DNA of 64,000 nucleotides. Source: Cellulomonas septica (lineage in GTDB: Bacteria; Actinomycetota; Actinomycetes; Actinomycetales; Cellulomonadaceae). The position numbers were made by a program, and so were the translations under genes. The number at the start of each line of letters is the position of its first letter. Positions within the stretch are counted from its first letter, which is position 1. Positions 16,608-25,262 of this stretch are shown one piece after another. Below the pieces are notes generated by a model that was not told the origin of the DNA, did not search any database, and was given only the letters and a program-made list of their open reading frames with translations. The stretch is from positions 1-64,000 of the forward strand of contig NZ_JAAXOY010000001.1 of NCBI RefSeq assembly GCF_012396155.1, in the 5' to 3' direction.

Positions 16608-17453
16608 ATGAGCACGAGCCTGCGCGGCCAGCCGCAGCGCATCACCAGAGACCACGCGTCGCTGCTCGGGGCGCTCGAACGCATCGACTCTGAGGGCTGG
16701 GACGGCCCGAGCGCGACGGAGCTGCTGACGTTCGTCCGCGTCCAGATCGCTCGCCCGCTCGCCATCGACGTGGGTCTGCGCGGGCTTGCCGCGTCGCAAG
16801 GCGAGGCCTCGGCGTGGCAGGCAGCGTGGGTCGCGATGACGAAGCCCGCGATCCGGCGGGCCGAGTCGCCGTGGGGCGTCGTCTGGCGCGCGGCCAAGCG
16901 AGCAGCGCTGGGTGAGGTGATCGCGGCCCGGTACGGCAAGGTCGAGCGTCGAGCATGGGAGCTGCTGCGCCCGGCGGACGGCTCGGCGCCCGTCCGGCTG
17001 CCGCTCAGCCTCGACGTCCTCCTGGAGAACGGCTGGGAGGCTGCGACGCCCGAGCCCGCGGCCGGCGAGCTCCTCCCGGTGATCGACTGCGTCGTCTCGG
17101 CGCTCGTCGAGAACGGGTGGCCCGACGAGGAGGCCCGGCGGATCGTCCGTGCGGTCGTCGACCTTCCCGACGCCTCGAACGGTCCACGCTCAGGAGCGCT
17201 CGGCTGGCGGCACATGGCTCGCGACCTCGATCTCCCGCCGTGGCAGGCGCGTCGTCTGTGCGTGGCGCTGCGTGGGACGGCGACATGGTCCGGTCTGATC
17301 GCGAGGATCCTGCGTGACGGTCCGGCCGCAGCCGCCACGCCACCGATGCGCGCCGCCCTTCGTTCGACCCGGGTACGCCGGCACCGGTCCCCCGTGCTCG
17401 CCGCGGAGCGAAGTGGCGCGCCGCTCGACGGTCCACAGCCCGCTTCGCGGTGA
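16608..17453 (+). CDS. Uncharacterised protein at the head of the transfer region
   Basis: A 281-aa soluble protein with good GGAGG spacing before the ATG at 16608. The middle (SPWGVVWRAAKRAALGEVIAARYG) and the later GWRHMARDLDLPPWQARRLCVALRG look like helical DNA-binding segments, the second resembling a helix-turn-helix. The C-terminus is basic and Pro/Ala-rich. It is the first gene of the long plus-strand transfer region, a position suited to a regulator, but I do not recognise the family. Confidence 0.75.
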   Translation: MSTSLRGQPQRITRDHASLLGALERIDSEGWDGPSATELLTFVRVQIARPLAIDVGLRGLAASQGEASAWQAAWVAMTKPAIRRAESPWGVVWRAAKRAALGEVIAARYGKVERRAWELLRPADGSAPVRLPLSLDVLLENGWEAATPEPAAGELLPVIDCVVSALVENGWPDEEARRIVRAVVDLPDASNGPRSGALGWRHMARDLDLPPWQARRLCVALRGTATWSGLIARILRDGPAAAATPPMRAALRSTRVRRHRSPVLAAERSGAPLDGPQPASR

Positions 17454-17649
17454 GCCTGTCCACAGATCCGACCGGATCAGCGGCGCGCGTTGGCAGACTC
17501 GTGGCACACCTGCACCTATGACGACGTCCACGATGCTCTGGGACACGTGCCCAAGATGCGCGCGTCGCGCCGAAGGGTGTGCAATGGGCGCTCCGACGCA
17601 GTCGTCGAGCCGGTTCGCGGGCGCGCGGACCGCAGGGGGCGGGTGTCCG

Positions 17650-18237
17650 ATGAGGCATCGACACATCTCCACGCGCTCCGCGTTGGGCGGGCTTCTCCTC
17701 GCCGGCGCGGTCCTCCTCGCTGGCTGCACTCAGCCGGGACCGGACTCGACCGCCACGACTACTGCGTCGCCGGCATCTCCGACACCGTCGGCGAGTCCGA
17801 CGCCGACGAAGGACCCCGCCACCGCCTCGGCAGAGGCCGCGATCCTTGATGCCTACCGTGGCTACTGGGCGGCGAAGGTGACGGCGTTCAGCGACCCCAC
17901 CGTGGAGCCGGGTGCGGAGCTCGAGCGGTTCGCCGTCGATACGGCGTTCGCGGAGGTCATCTCGGGCGTCTACACGTTCCGTCGCAACGGCATCAAGGTC
18001 CTCGGCGAACCGACGCTCTCCCCCCACGTCTCGGACATCGTCGTCGGCGAGCAGGGCACGGCCACGATCGTCGACTGCGTCGACGGCGCCAATTGGACCC
18101 CGGTGTACGCCGCGACCGGAGAGTCCGCGGCGCAGCCGGGCCAGGCGTCGAAGCTGACGACGACGAGTACCGCGTACTACTACGTCGACCGCTGGACCAT
18201 CCGGTCGTCAGTCGTCGACCACGAAGCGCCATGCTGA
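17650..18237 (+). CDS. Lipoprotein of the transfer region
   Basis: A 195-aa lipoprotein: signal with lipobox LLAGC near residue 26, a Thr/Pro/Ser-rich linker (about 35-55) and a globular part (about 60-190) with an NTF2-like flavour (AILDAYRGYWAAKVTAF). The linker suits a surface-anchored protein crossing the peptidoglycan. It overlaps the next gene (ATGCTGA), so both are coupled. No exact family recognised. Confidence 0.8.
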   Translation: MRHRHISTRSALGGLLLAGAVLLAGCTQPGPDSTATTTASPASPTPSASPTPTKDPATASAEAAILDAYRGYWAAKVTAFSDPTVEPGAELERFAVDTAFAEVISGVYTFRRNGIKVLGEPTLSPHVSDIVVGEQGTATIVDCVDGANWTPVYAATGESAAQPGQASKLTTTSTAYYYVDRWTIRSSVVDHEAPC

Positions 18238-19130
18238 TCGACGGTGCTGTCGCAGTGGCACTGGCGCTCGGCTCTGTCATCGGTACGAGCGGCGAGGTCG
18301 TCTGCTCGTCGCACTCGACGTTCTGCGTCATTGACGTCGGCACGCCGGGCGCGCCCGCCCAGCCCGCACCGCCCGCGGGTGGGGGCAGCGGGAGCGGCGC
18401 GGAGCGTCGGTGCATCGTCTCCGCGACCGGCGTCGAGGTCCCGTGCCAGAGCCCGCTCGGGTGGTTCAACGATCGCGACGACTGCTACTGGCGCAAGCTC
18501 GACGTCCAGCCACCTGCCACCGACGTGATCTGGGCCGGCCACCACCCCGAGGGTGCGATCTACTCCGTGTCGTGCGTCGGTACCCAGCCCGGGGGGCGCC
18601 AGGGCTGGGTCTGGTCGGCGGCCGAGCCACCCGGCTACGGCGGGACGTCAATCACGCCGCAGCAGCTCGCCCAGCGTGCGGTGTCCCTGCTCGAGCTCGC
18701 CGGGCCAACGATCCGGCTGACCATCGGCTCGGACGAGACGGGTGTCGTCGGTGTCCCTGTCTGGCTGTGGACAGACGTCACACCGTCGACGTGGGGGCCC
18801 GCTTCGGCGACCGCAAGCGTGCCCGGGCTGTCTGTGACGGCCACCGCCAAGGCGCGACACATCGTCTGGTCTATGGGTGACGGGCGATCGGAGACCTGCG
18901 CCTCGCCCGGGACCCCGTACGTCGAGGGCGGAGTCACCTCGCCGACCTGCCAGCACATCTACGACCGTCCGTCGACGGCCGAAGCAAACGGCGTCTTCCC
19001 GATCAGCGCCACCACGACGTGGGACGTGACCTGGAGCGGAGGCGGCGCGTCGGGCTCCCTCACCGTCACGCGCCAATCCACGGCAAGTGTCCGCATCGAC
19101 GAGGTGCAGGTGCTCGTCACCCAGCAGTGA
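18231..19130 (+). CDS. Secreted PKD-like protein
   Basis: A 299-aa protein with an N-terminal hydrophobic signal segment, a Pro/Gly-rich spacer and a C-terminal domain containing WSMGDGRSETC, paired cysteines and SATTTWDVTWSGGG, as in PKD-type domains. Many actinobacterial relatives sit in Tad pilus clusters and are often mislabelled as ATP/GTP-binding. It probably is an extracellular component of the pilus or transfer apparatus. The ATG at 18231 overlaps the end of the lipoprotein gene. Confidence 0.75.
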   Translation: MLIDGAVAVALALGSVIGTSGEVVCSSHSTFCVIDVGTPGAPAQPAPPAGGGSGSGAERRCIVSATGVEVPCQSPLGWFNDRDDCYWRKLDVQPPATDVIWAGHHPEGAIYSVSCVGTQPGGRQGWVWSAAEPPGYGGTSITPQQLAQRAVSLLELAGPTIRLTIGSDETGVVGVPVWLWTDVTPSTWGPASATASVPGLSVTATAKARHIVWSMGDGRSETCASPGTPYVEGGVTSPTCQHIYDRPSTAEANGVFPISATTTWDVTWSGGGASGSLTVTRQSTASVRIDEVQVLVTQQ

Positions 19131-19148
19131 GCTCAAGCAGGAGGGGCC

Positions 19149-19829
19149 ATGACGGCCACCAGCGAGAAGCAGACACATGACGGATCCCCGGCTCGGCCGG
19201 ACCTTCGGCCACCGCTGACCATCGCGCCACGAGGGCGGCGGCGACCGTCGCTGGTCATCGCCGGCGTTGCCATGGTTGCTGTCGGCGCCCTGGCGGTGGC
19301 GTGGCTGGTGTCCTCGGCCGGAGACCGCGAGGAGGTCGTCGTCATGGCCCGCGACGTGCCGTACGGCGCGACGATCACGGCGGCCGACCTCACGACCACC
19401 TCGGCCTCGCTCGACCCCACTGTGCGGGCGGTGCCGGCGCGCGACGCCGACGACCTTGTCGGTCTCGTCGCCTCGACCGAGCTCACACGGGGCAGCCTCG
19501 TCTCCCCGGACGATGTCGTGACGGGCGGCATCGTCGAAGCCGACGAGGTGCTCGTACCTCTTCCCCTCGTGCCGGAGCGCGTTCCGGCGGGCGGACTCGC
19601 AGCGGGCGACCGACTCCTCGTGGTCGACGCTCCTTCACCCGGCGCGGACCCCGTCGCCGGCGCTCCCTCGACGCACGAGGCTCGCGTCGTCCGGGTCGGT
19701 TCCCCCGACGTCAACGGGACGGTCGTCGTCGACGTCGTGACCAGAACGGACGATGGACCCTACCTCGCGACACGAGCCGCGACGGGGCGCTTCGCGATCG
19801 TGGTCCTCCCGCCTGAGGCCTCGCCATGA
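19149..19829 (+). CDS. SAF-domain (CpaB/RcpC-like) pilus assembly protein
   Basis: A 226-aa protein with one membrane anchor (about residues 35-55) and a SAF domain (VVVMARDVPYGATITAADL, about 63-130), as in CpaB of Tad/Flp systems. It ends overlapping the CpaE-like ATPase gene. Expected to sit on the outer face of the membrane as a structural part of the pilus machinery. Confidence 0.85.
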   Translation: MTATSEKQTHDGSPARPDLRPPLTIAPRGRRRPSLVIAGVAMVAVGALAVAWLVSSAGDREEVVVMARDVPYGATITAADLTTTSASLDPTVRAVPARDADDLVGLVASTELTRGSLVSPDDVVTGGIVEADEVLVPLPLVPERVPAGGLAAGDRLLVVDAPSPGADPVAGAPSTHEARVVRVGSPDVNGTVVVDVVTRTDDGPYLATRAATGRFAIVVLPPEASP

Positions 19830-20596
19830 CGGTCGTCGCGCTGTGCTCTGCAGGAGGTGCACCGGGCGTCACGACGACCGCGCTCGCCTTCCTCGCCGCG
19901 TGGCCGTCCGGACGGCCGGGGCGGCGGGTTCTCCTCGTCGACGCGGACCCGGCAGGTTCCGGAGTTCTGGCAGGCGCGCTCCTGGGGACGCCGACGGAGT
20001 CGGTCGGGGTCTCGCTGGTGGCGGCGGACCGGGGGTCGGTGTCGCCCAGCTCGGTCATCGAGCGGACGGCCGCGCTCGACCTCGAGGCGAGCCGGATGGT
20101 GCTGCCGGGCGTCAGTGAACCCCGACAGGCACGCCCGCTCCTCACGCTCTGGCCCGCGCTCCTCGACGTCGCACGAGATCTCTCCGACGACGGGATCGAC
20201 GTCGTGGTGGACGTCGGTCGGATCGGCCATCGGTGGGAGCCGACGCCCTGGATCTCCGGTTCCGACGTCGTTGCTCTCGTGGTCCGGCCCACGGTCGGGT
20301 CAGCCGTTCGAGCCGCAAGCGCGATCAGGGCGATCGCAGCGGACCGCGCCGGTCGCACCCCGCCGCTCGGCATCCTCGTGGACGCCGGTGGATACAGACC
20401 ACCCGAGATGGCAGACGCGATCGGCACAACCGATGTCTTTGCCCTGGCGTACGACCGCTCGGCGGCAACGACGCTCTCCGCGCCGACGTCGCTCGACTCG
20501 CACCGTCTCGCCGCCTCGCGACTCGTGCGGTCGTCTCGCGCCGTCGTGGAGCGGCTCACTGAGCTCGCGCCGGACCCCATGGCGGTGGCGCCATGA
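19826..20596 (+). CDS. CpaE/ParA-like ATPase
   Basis: A 256-aa MinD/ParA-type ATPase with a variant Walker A (SAGGAPGVTTTALA) in which the signature lysine is absent, and the switch motif LLVDADPAGSG. In Tad systems this protein (TadZ/CpaE) localises the pilus machine. Its start overlaps the SAF gene and its stop overlaps tadA, so it is in the same operon. ATPase activity is uncertain because of the altered P-loop. Confidence 0.85.
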   Translation: MTVVALCSAGGAPGVTTTALAFLAAWPSGRPGRRVLLVDADPAGSGVLAGALLGTPTESVGVSLVAADRGSVSPSSVIERTAALDLEASRMVLPGVSEPRQARPLLTLWPALLDVARDLSDDGIDVVVDVGRIGHRWEPTPWISGSDVVALVVRPTVGSAVRAASAIRAIAADRAGRTPPLGILVDAGGYRPPEMADAIGTTDVFALAYDRSAATTLSAPTSLDSHRLAASRLVRSSRAVVERLTELAPDPMAVAP

Positions 20597-22041
20597 CCGG
20601 GCGTGACGTGGGCATGGACCACAGGAACGGCCACGCCGCAGGGTCGCCCTTCGCCGCGACGTCGGTCGCCATCCAGTCCCCCGCGGGCTCGGTCGCCGCC
20701 GACCTTTCGCTGGTCCGAGACGTGCGAGCGGTTGTCGCGGCACGGCTCGCCGAGCGCTTGCAGACCCAGCGGATCGACTCCCCAGAGGCTCGTCGGGAGC
20801 TCGCGCGGTCGCTGGTCGCCGCTGAGCTCGGCGAACGAGCGCGAGACCGCGTCCGCCGTGGCGAGGACCCGTGGCCGCTCGAGACCGAGCTGGCGACCGG
20901 GCGGGCTGTCATGGCCGCGCTGTTCGGTCTCGGGCGCCTCCAGCCCCTGATCGACGACCCGGCGGTCGAGAACATCGAGGTGGATGGGCACGACCGCGTC
21001 TGGGTGTCGTACGCGGACGGTCGCATCGTCCGCCATGCCCCGGTGGCCGACTCGAACGACGAGCTGATCGAGGTGCTGCAGCTGCTCGCGGCGCGCACCG
21101 GCACCGCAGAGCGCACGTTTTCGTCCGCGCACCCGGCGCTCCACCTCCGGCTCGACGACGGCTCACGTCTCGCCGCGGTCGCCTGGACGACGCCGCGGCC
21201 GCACGTCGTCATCCGCCGGCACCGGGTCCGTGACGTCGACCTCGACGACATGGTGACGCTCGGCTCGCTCGACACCGTCCTCGCAGCCTTCCTGCGGGCT
21301 GCCGTCCGAGCTGGCAAGAACGTCGTCGTGACAGGTCTCCAGAACGCGGGCAAGACGACGCTGGTCCGGGCGCTGGCGAACGAGTTCGACCCGATGGAGC
21401 GGTTTGCCACGATCGAGAAGGAGTACGAGCTGCACCTGCACGATCTCCCAGACCGACACCCACGCGTCGTCGCGATGGAGGCCCGCGAGGGCTCGGCCGA
21501 GCTCGATGCGCTCGGCCGTCGTGCAGGCGAGGTGACCTTGACCGAGCTCGTCACCACGGCCCTGCGGCTGAACCTGCGCCGGATCATCGTGGGCGAGGTT
21601 CGGGGGGCCGAGATCCTGCCGATGCTCGAGGCGATGTCGACCGGTGACGGTTCGCTGTGCACCCTGCACGCGCGGTCGGCGCATCACGCGGTCGACCGGA
21701 TCGTCACGCTGTGCCTCTCGGCGGGCGTGCACATGACCGACACGTTCGCGTACCGCCTCCTTGCCGGGTCGGTCGACTTTCTCGTGCACATCGAGCTCGT
21801 CGACGAGCCACCGCCCGCGAAACGTGAGCGCTTCGTCTCCCAGGTCGTGGAGATCGACGGACTCGGCGAGCGCAACCGGCCTACGACGACAACCGTCTTC
21901 GGGCCCGGTCCGGACGGACGTGCCGTCCCGCTCCACCGACCCGCGTGTCTGGCGGACCTCGTCCGGGCGGGCTTCGACGAGCGACTGCTCGACCACCCCA
22001 TGGGCACCTGGGCAGTGCACGAGGCGGGGGCGGGCTCATGA
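20593..22041 (+). CDS. tadA: TadA/CpaF-type secretion ATPase
   Basis: A 482-aa hexameric-type ATPase that powers pilus assembly. N-terminal domain to about 130, then the catalytic domain with Walker A GLQNAGKTTLV (about 247), Asp box and Walker B region RRIIVGEVRGAEILPMLEAMSTG, and the conserved His box (LHARSAHHAVDRI). Overlaps both neighbours by four bases. The best match by motif is TadA/CpaF; VirB11 ATPases are the closest alternative family and may be functionally similar here. Confidence 0.93.
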   Translation: MTGRDVGMDHRNGHAAGSPFAATSVAIQSPAGSVAADLSLVRDVRAVVAARLAERLQTQRIDSPEARRELARSLVAAELGERARDRVRRGEDPWPLETELATGRAVMAALFGLGRLQPLIDDPAVENIEVDGHDRVWVSYADGRIVRHAPVADSNDELIEVLQLLAARTGTAERTFSSAHPALHLRLDDGSRLAAVAWTTPRPHVVIRRHRVRDVDLDDMVTLGSLDTVLAAFLRAAVRAGKNVVVTGLQNAGKTTLVRALANEFDPMERFATIEKEYELHLHDLPDRHPRVVAMEAREGSAELDALGRRAGEVTLTELVTTALRLNLRRIIVGEVRGAEILPMLEAMSTGDGSLCTLHARSAHHAVDRIVTLCLSAGVHMTDTFAYRLLAGSVDFLVHIELVDEPPPAKRERFVSQVVEIDGLGERNRPTTTTVFGPGPDGRAVPLHRPACLADLVRAGFDERLLDHPMGTWAVHEAGAGS

Positions 22042-22895
22042 CCGGCGTCCTGGCCTCTGTAGCGGGCGCAACGCTGGCGGGCGGGCTCGTGCTCGTCGGC
22101 ATCGGGCTGCTGCGACGTCCAGGTGCGGACGCGCCCCGCGCACGACGGATCCTGCGGCGACGGGCTTCTGCGGCGGGCTGGCACCGCTGGCGATGGCTCG
22201 CCGCCGGCGCCAGCGGGGTCGCGGCGTGGGCGGCGTCGTCGTGGCCGGTGGCCGGTGTCATCGTCGCCGCCGCGGTCGTCGGCCTTCCCTACTTGCTCGG
22301 GTCCGAGAAGGTCGCTGCACGGGCGATCTTGCGCGTTGAGGCCATCGAGGAGTGGACCCGCCGTCTTGCTGACGTGCTCGCCACGGGTGTCGGCCTCGAG
22401 CAGTCGCTACAGGCGTCGGTGGCGACGTCCCCTGCGCCGATCTCGCGCGAGGTCGGCGCGCTCTCCGCGCGACTCTCGGCGCGTTGGACGACGGAACAGG
22501 CGCTGCGATCGTTCGCCGACGACCTGGACGACGCGGCCGGCGACTTCGTCGTGGCATCCCTCCTGCTCGCGTCACGGCGGCGCGGGCCTGGGCTCTCCTC
22601 CGTGCTCACCGCCGCTGCCGGTTCGGTCGCCGACGAGGTGGCCTCTCGCCGCAAGGTGGAGGCCGAGCGAGCCCGGCCTCGGTCGACCGCTCGCCTCGTC
22701 ACGCTCATCACGCTCGGTGTCTCCGCGGTGCTCATGCTGAACGGTTCCTACCTGGCGCCGTACGGCGATGGACTCGGGCAGCTGGTGCTGCTGGCGATCG
22801 CCGGCGCGTTCACGGGTTGCCTGCTGTGGGTGCGTGCGCTGACTCTCAGCCCGCCCTCCCCTCGCTTCCTGGCGGCCCCGGACGGTGCACGATGA
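22038..22895 (+). CDS. tadB: TadB-like inner membrane platform protein
   Basis: A 285-aa membrane protein with two N-terminal hydrophobic segments, a cytoplasmic T2SS-F helical domain (EAIEEWTRRLADVLATGVGLEQSLQ) and two C-terminal membrane segments. It should anchor the TadA ATPase together with TadC. ATG at 22038 overlaps the tadA stop. Confidence 0.88.
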   Translation: MTGVLASVAGATLAGGLVLVGIGLLRRPGADAPRARRILRRRASAAGWHRWRWLAAGASGVAAWAASSWPVAGVIVAAAVVGLPYLLGSEKVAARAILRVEAIEEWTRRLADVLATGVGLEQSLQASVATSPAPISREVGALSARLSARWTTEQALRSFADDLDDAAGDFVVASLLLASRRRGPGLSSVLTAAAGSVADEVASRRKVEAERARPRSTARLVTLITLGVSAVLMLNGSYLAPYGDGLGQLVLLAIAGAFTGCLLWVRALTLSPPSPRFLAAPDGAR

Positions 22896-23779
22896 CGGCG
22901 AACCTCGTCATCCTGATCGCCGGCGGGCTCGTGGGCGCCGGGATGGTCGTCGTCACGGCGGGCCTCAGACCAGCGCGGCCCGACGTGGTCCAAGCTGTCC
23001 GCTCGCTCACGGAGTCGTCCCCATCGCGCCGTGCGCCGAGGACGACGCGATGGGGCGCGCTGCAGGACCGCGCGCTCCCTCCGGCCGCGCATGTCTTCAG
23101 ACTGACGCGGTACGCCAGCGACCTGCGGATGGTCGAGATGTCGCCGGAGGACCTCGCAGCGCGGAAGATCCTGTACGGCCTCGTCGGTGTCGCCGCTCCC
23201 CCGGTGATGTCCGGGCTGATGCTCGTCGCGGGGGTCAGCCTCCCCGCTGGTGTGCCGGTCGGGGCAAGCGTCGCGCTGGGCGCGGTCTTCTTCCTGCTTC
23301 CCGACGTGAACGTCCGCCAGCAGGCGGTCACCGCGCGAGCATCGATGCGGGCGGCGACATGCGTGTTCCTCGAGCTGGTCGCGATGGAGCGGCTCGGCGA
23401 CGCAGGACCTACGGAGGCGCTGGACCGCGCGGCGGGCGTCGGAGGGTCGCGCGAGTTCGCGCGGATCCGGGACGCCCTCCTCCGAGCCGAGCTCGCGGGC
23501 CTGCCGTCGTGGCACGGCCTCACCGAGCTCGCGGCAGCGACACGCGTCCCCGAGCTCGCCGACGTCGCCGACATCATGCGACTCGCCGGGCGCGACGGCG
23601 CCGCCGTCTACGCGACGCTCCGCGCCCGCGCCGCCTCCCTCCGAACCCAGCTGCTCGCGACGTCCGTCGCCAAGGCGAACGCCGCCTCCGAGCACATGGT
23701 CGTGCCGGTCTCCCTGCTCGGCCTGTGCTTCATGGCCCTCCTGGGCTATCCCGCGTTCGTGCGCATCCTGCTCGCCTGA
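22892..23779 (+). CDS. tadC: TadC-like inner membrane platform protein
   Basis: A 295-aa partner of TadB with the same T2SS-F layout: an N-terminal membrane segment, a pair near residues 90-135 and one at the C-terminus, with ATCVFLELVAMERLGDAGPTEALDRAA in the cytoplasmic domain. Coupled to tadB by a four-base overlap. Confidence 0.87.
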   Translation: MTANLVILIAGGLVGAGMVVVTAGLRPARPDVVQAVRSLTESSPSRRAPRTTRWGALQDRALPPAAHVFRLTRYASDLRMVEMSPEDLAARKILYGLVGVAAPPVMSGLMLVAGVSLPAGVPVGASVALGAVFFLLPDVNVRQQAVTARASMRAATCVFLELVAMERLGDAGPTEALDRAAGVGGSREFARIRDALLRAELAGLPSWHGLTELAAATRVPELADVADIMRLAGRDGAAVYATLRARAASLRTQLLATSVAKANAASEHMVVPVSLLGLCFMALLGYPAFVRILLA

Positions 23780-23791
23780 CCGGAGGACCTC

Positions 23792-23992
23792 ATGCTCCCG
23801 CTCCTTGCCCTCGCCTACCTCGACAGCCTCATGACGTCCGCTCGAGCGAGGGTGCGCTCGCGAGCGGGGTCGGACGCCGGCGCCTCGACGCTCGAGCTCG
23901 TGATCATCATCCTCGGCCTGATCGCCGTGGCCGGCGTGCTCGTCGTCGCCATCACCGCCGCCGTCCAGCGGCGGGTCGACCAGATCACGTGA
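23792..23992 (+). CDS. Small Flp/TadE-type pilin
   Basis: Only 66 residues. After a basic leader of about 30 residues comes G-ASTLE followed by a hydrophobic helix (LVIIILGLIAVAGVLVVAITAAV) and a short polar tail, the class-III prepilin arrangement with Glu at +5 after the processing Gly. It is the likely major subunit of the thin pilus. No prepilin peptidase gene is visible nearby, so a chromosomal enzyme may process it. Confidence 0.75.
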   Translation: MLPLLALAYLDSLMTSARARVRSRAGSDAGASTLELVIIILGLIAVAGVLVVAITAAVQRRVDQIT

Positions 23993-24001
23993 CGGCGACT
24001 G

Positions 24002-24400
24002 ATGTCGTCAGCCAAGCGCCCGCGCGACGAGGGGTCGGCCAGCGTCGAGCTGGTCATCCTCTTCCCCGCCCTGCTGCTGATCGTGACCGCGCTCATCCAG
24101 TACGGGCTGTGGTTCCACGCGCAGTCGGTCGCGACCGCGGCGGCGCAGGAGGGCGTCGCCGCCGGCCGCGCGCTCGACGCTGGGCCGGGCGCCGCACAGG
24201 CGAGCGCACTGTCCTTCATCGCTGCCCACGGGTCCGACACGCTCGTCGATGCCACTGCCACCTCGGCAGGGCGCGTCGGAGAGATCACGGTGGTGGTGAC
24301 GGGCCGCTCGTTGTCAGTCGTTCCCGGCGTCGGAGGCCTGGCAGTCCAGGCCTCCGCGCACGCGCCCGTCGAGCGCTTCGTCAGGGAGGACGCCGGATGA
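24002..24400 (+). CDS. TadE-like minor pilin
   Basis: A 132-aa protein with the prepilin-like N-terminus EGSASVELVILFPALLLIVTALIQYG and a soluble C-terminal domain. TadE family members are minor pilins or pseudopilins. Its stop overlaps the start of the second TadE-like gene. Confidence 0.85.
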   Translation: MSSAKRPRDEGSASVELVILFPALLLIVTALIQYGLWFHAQSVATAAAQEGVAAGRALDAGPGAAQASALSFIAAHGSDTLVDATATSAGRVGEITVVVTGRSLSVVPGVGGLAVQASAHAPVERFVREDAG

Positions 24401-24822
24401 TTCGCCTGCCACCTCACGACGACCGCGGCTCGGTCACTCTCGAACTCGCGATCATCGCGCCTGCGCTGCTGCTGCTCCTGGCCCTCGTCGTCGTGGCCGG
24501 ACGGGTCACCGCCGCGGCAGCTGCTGTCGAGCAGGCAGCGCGCGCGGCCGCTCGGGAGGCGTCGCTCGCTCGGTCTCCGGAGGGTGCCCGAGACGCGGCG
24601 ACAGCTGCAGCCCGGGCGGGCCTCGACGAAGCGCGCTGCACCTCTTCGAGCATCAGCGTCGACACCAGCGGCTTTGCCGCGCGACTGGGCAGCGACGGCA
24701 GCGTCTCGGTCTCCATCGTCTGCCTGGTCACCTTCGGCGACCTCGTGGCGCCCGCGATCCCCGGTTCCCGCTCGATCACCGCGTCGTCGACGTCACCGCT
24801 CGACAGGTACCGGTCGCGATGA
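24397..24822 (+). CDS. TadE/TadG-like protein
   Basis: A 141-aa protein with a DRGSVTLELAIIAPALLLLLAL hydrophobic N-terminus and an alanine-rich stalk, then a small domain with two cysteines (EARCTSSS and VSIVCLV). The fold is that of pseudopilins. ATGA overlaps on both sides. Confidence 0.82.
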   Translation: MIRLPPHDDRGSVTLELAIIAPALLLLLALVVVAGRVTAAAAAVEQAARAAAREASLARSPEGARDAATAAARAGLDEARCTSSSISVDTSGFAARLGSDGSVSVSIVCLVTFGDLVAPAIPGSRSITASSTSPLDRYRSR

Positions 24823-25262
24823 ACGCCCGCCTGCAGGCTCTCGTCGCGGACTCCGACCGGGGATCGGTCTCGGTGTTCGTCGCCATCAGCATGCTCGGAC
24901 TGCTCGTGCTGGTCGGGCTTGTCGCCGACGGCGGAGCGAAGCTGCGGGCGACGCAGCGCGCCGATGCTGTGGCCGCAGAGGCGGCTCGTGCCGGCGGCCA
25001 GGCACTCGACCTGCCCGCCGCCGTCACCGGCCAGCACGACCGGGTCGACCGAGCGGTCGCCGTGCGTGCTGCGGAGGCGTACCTGGCAACCGTGGGCGCG
25101 ACCGGTTCCGTCACGGTCAGCGGCGACCGGACGCACGTCGAGGTCACCGTCACCGACACCGCGCCCACCGCCTTCCTCGGCCTCCTCGGGATCGAGCAGC
25201 TCACGGTGACAGGGAGCGCCTCGGCCACGCTGGTCGACAGCACAGGAGAAGGTGCGCCATGA
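24819..25262 (+). CDS. TadG-like (putative Flp pilus) protein
   Basis: A 147-aa protein with the DRGSVSVFVAISMLGLLVLVGLVADGGAKL segment characteristic of the TadG N-terminus, but without the large C-terminal von Willebrand domain of full-length TadG. Its end overlaps the LysM-BTAD gene. Probably a membrane-anchored accessory of the pilus. Confidence 0.8.
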   Translation: MNARLQALVADSDRGSVSVFVAISMLGLLVLVGLVADGGAKLRATQRADAVAAEAARAGGQALDLPAAVTGQHDRVDRAVAVRAAEAYLATVGATGSVTVSGDRTHVEVTVTDTAPTAFLGLLGIEQLTVTGSASATLVDSTGEGAP

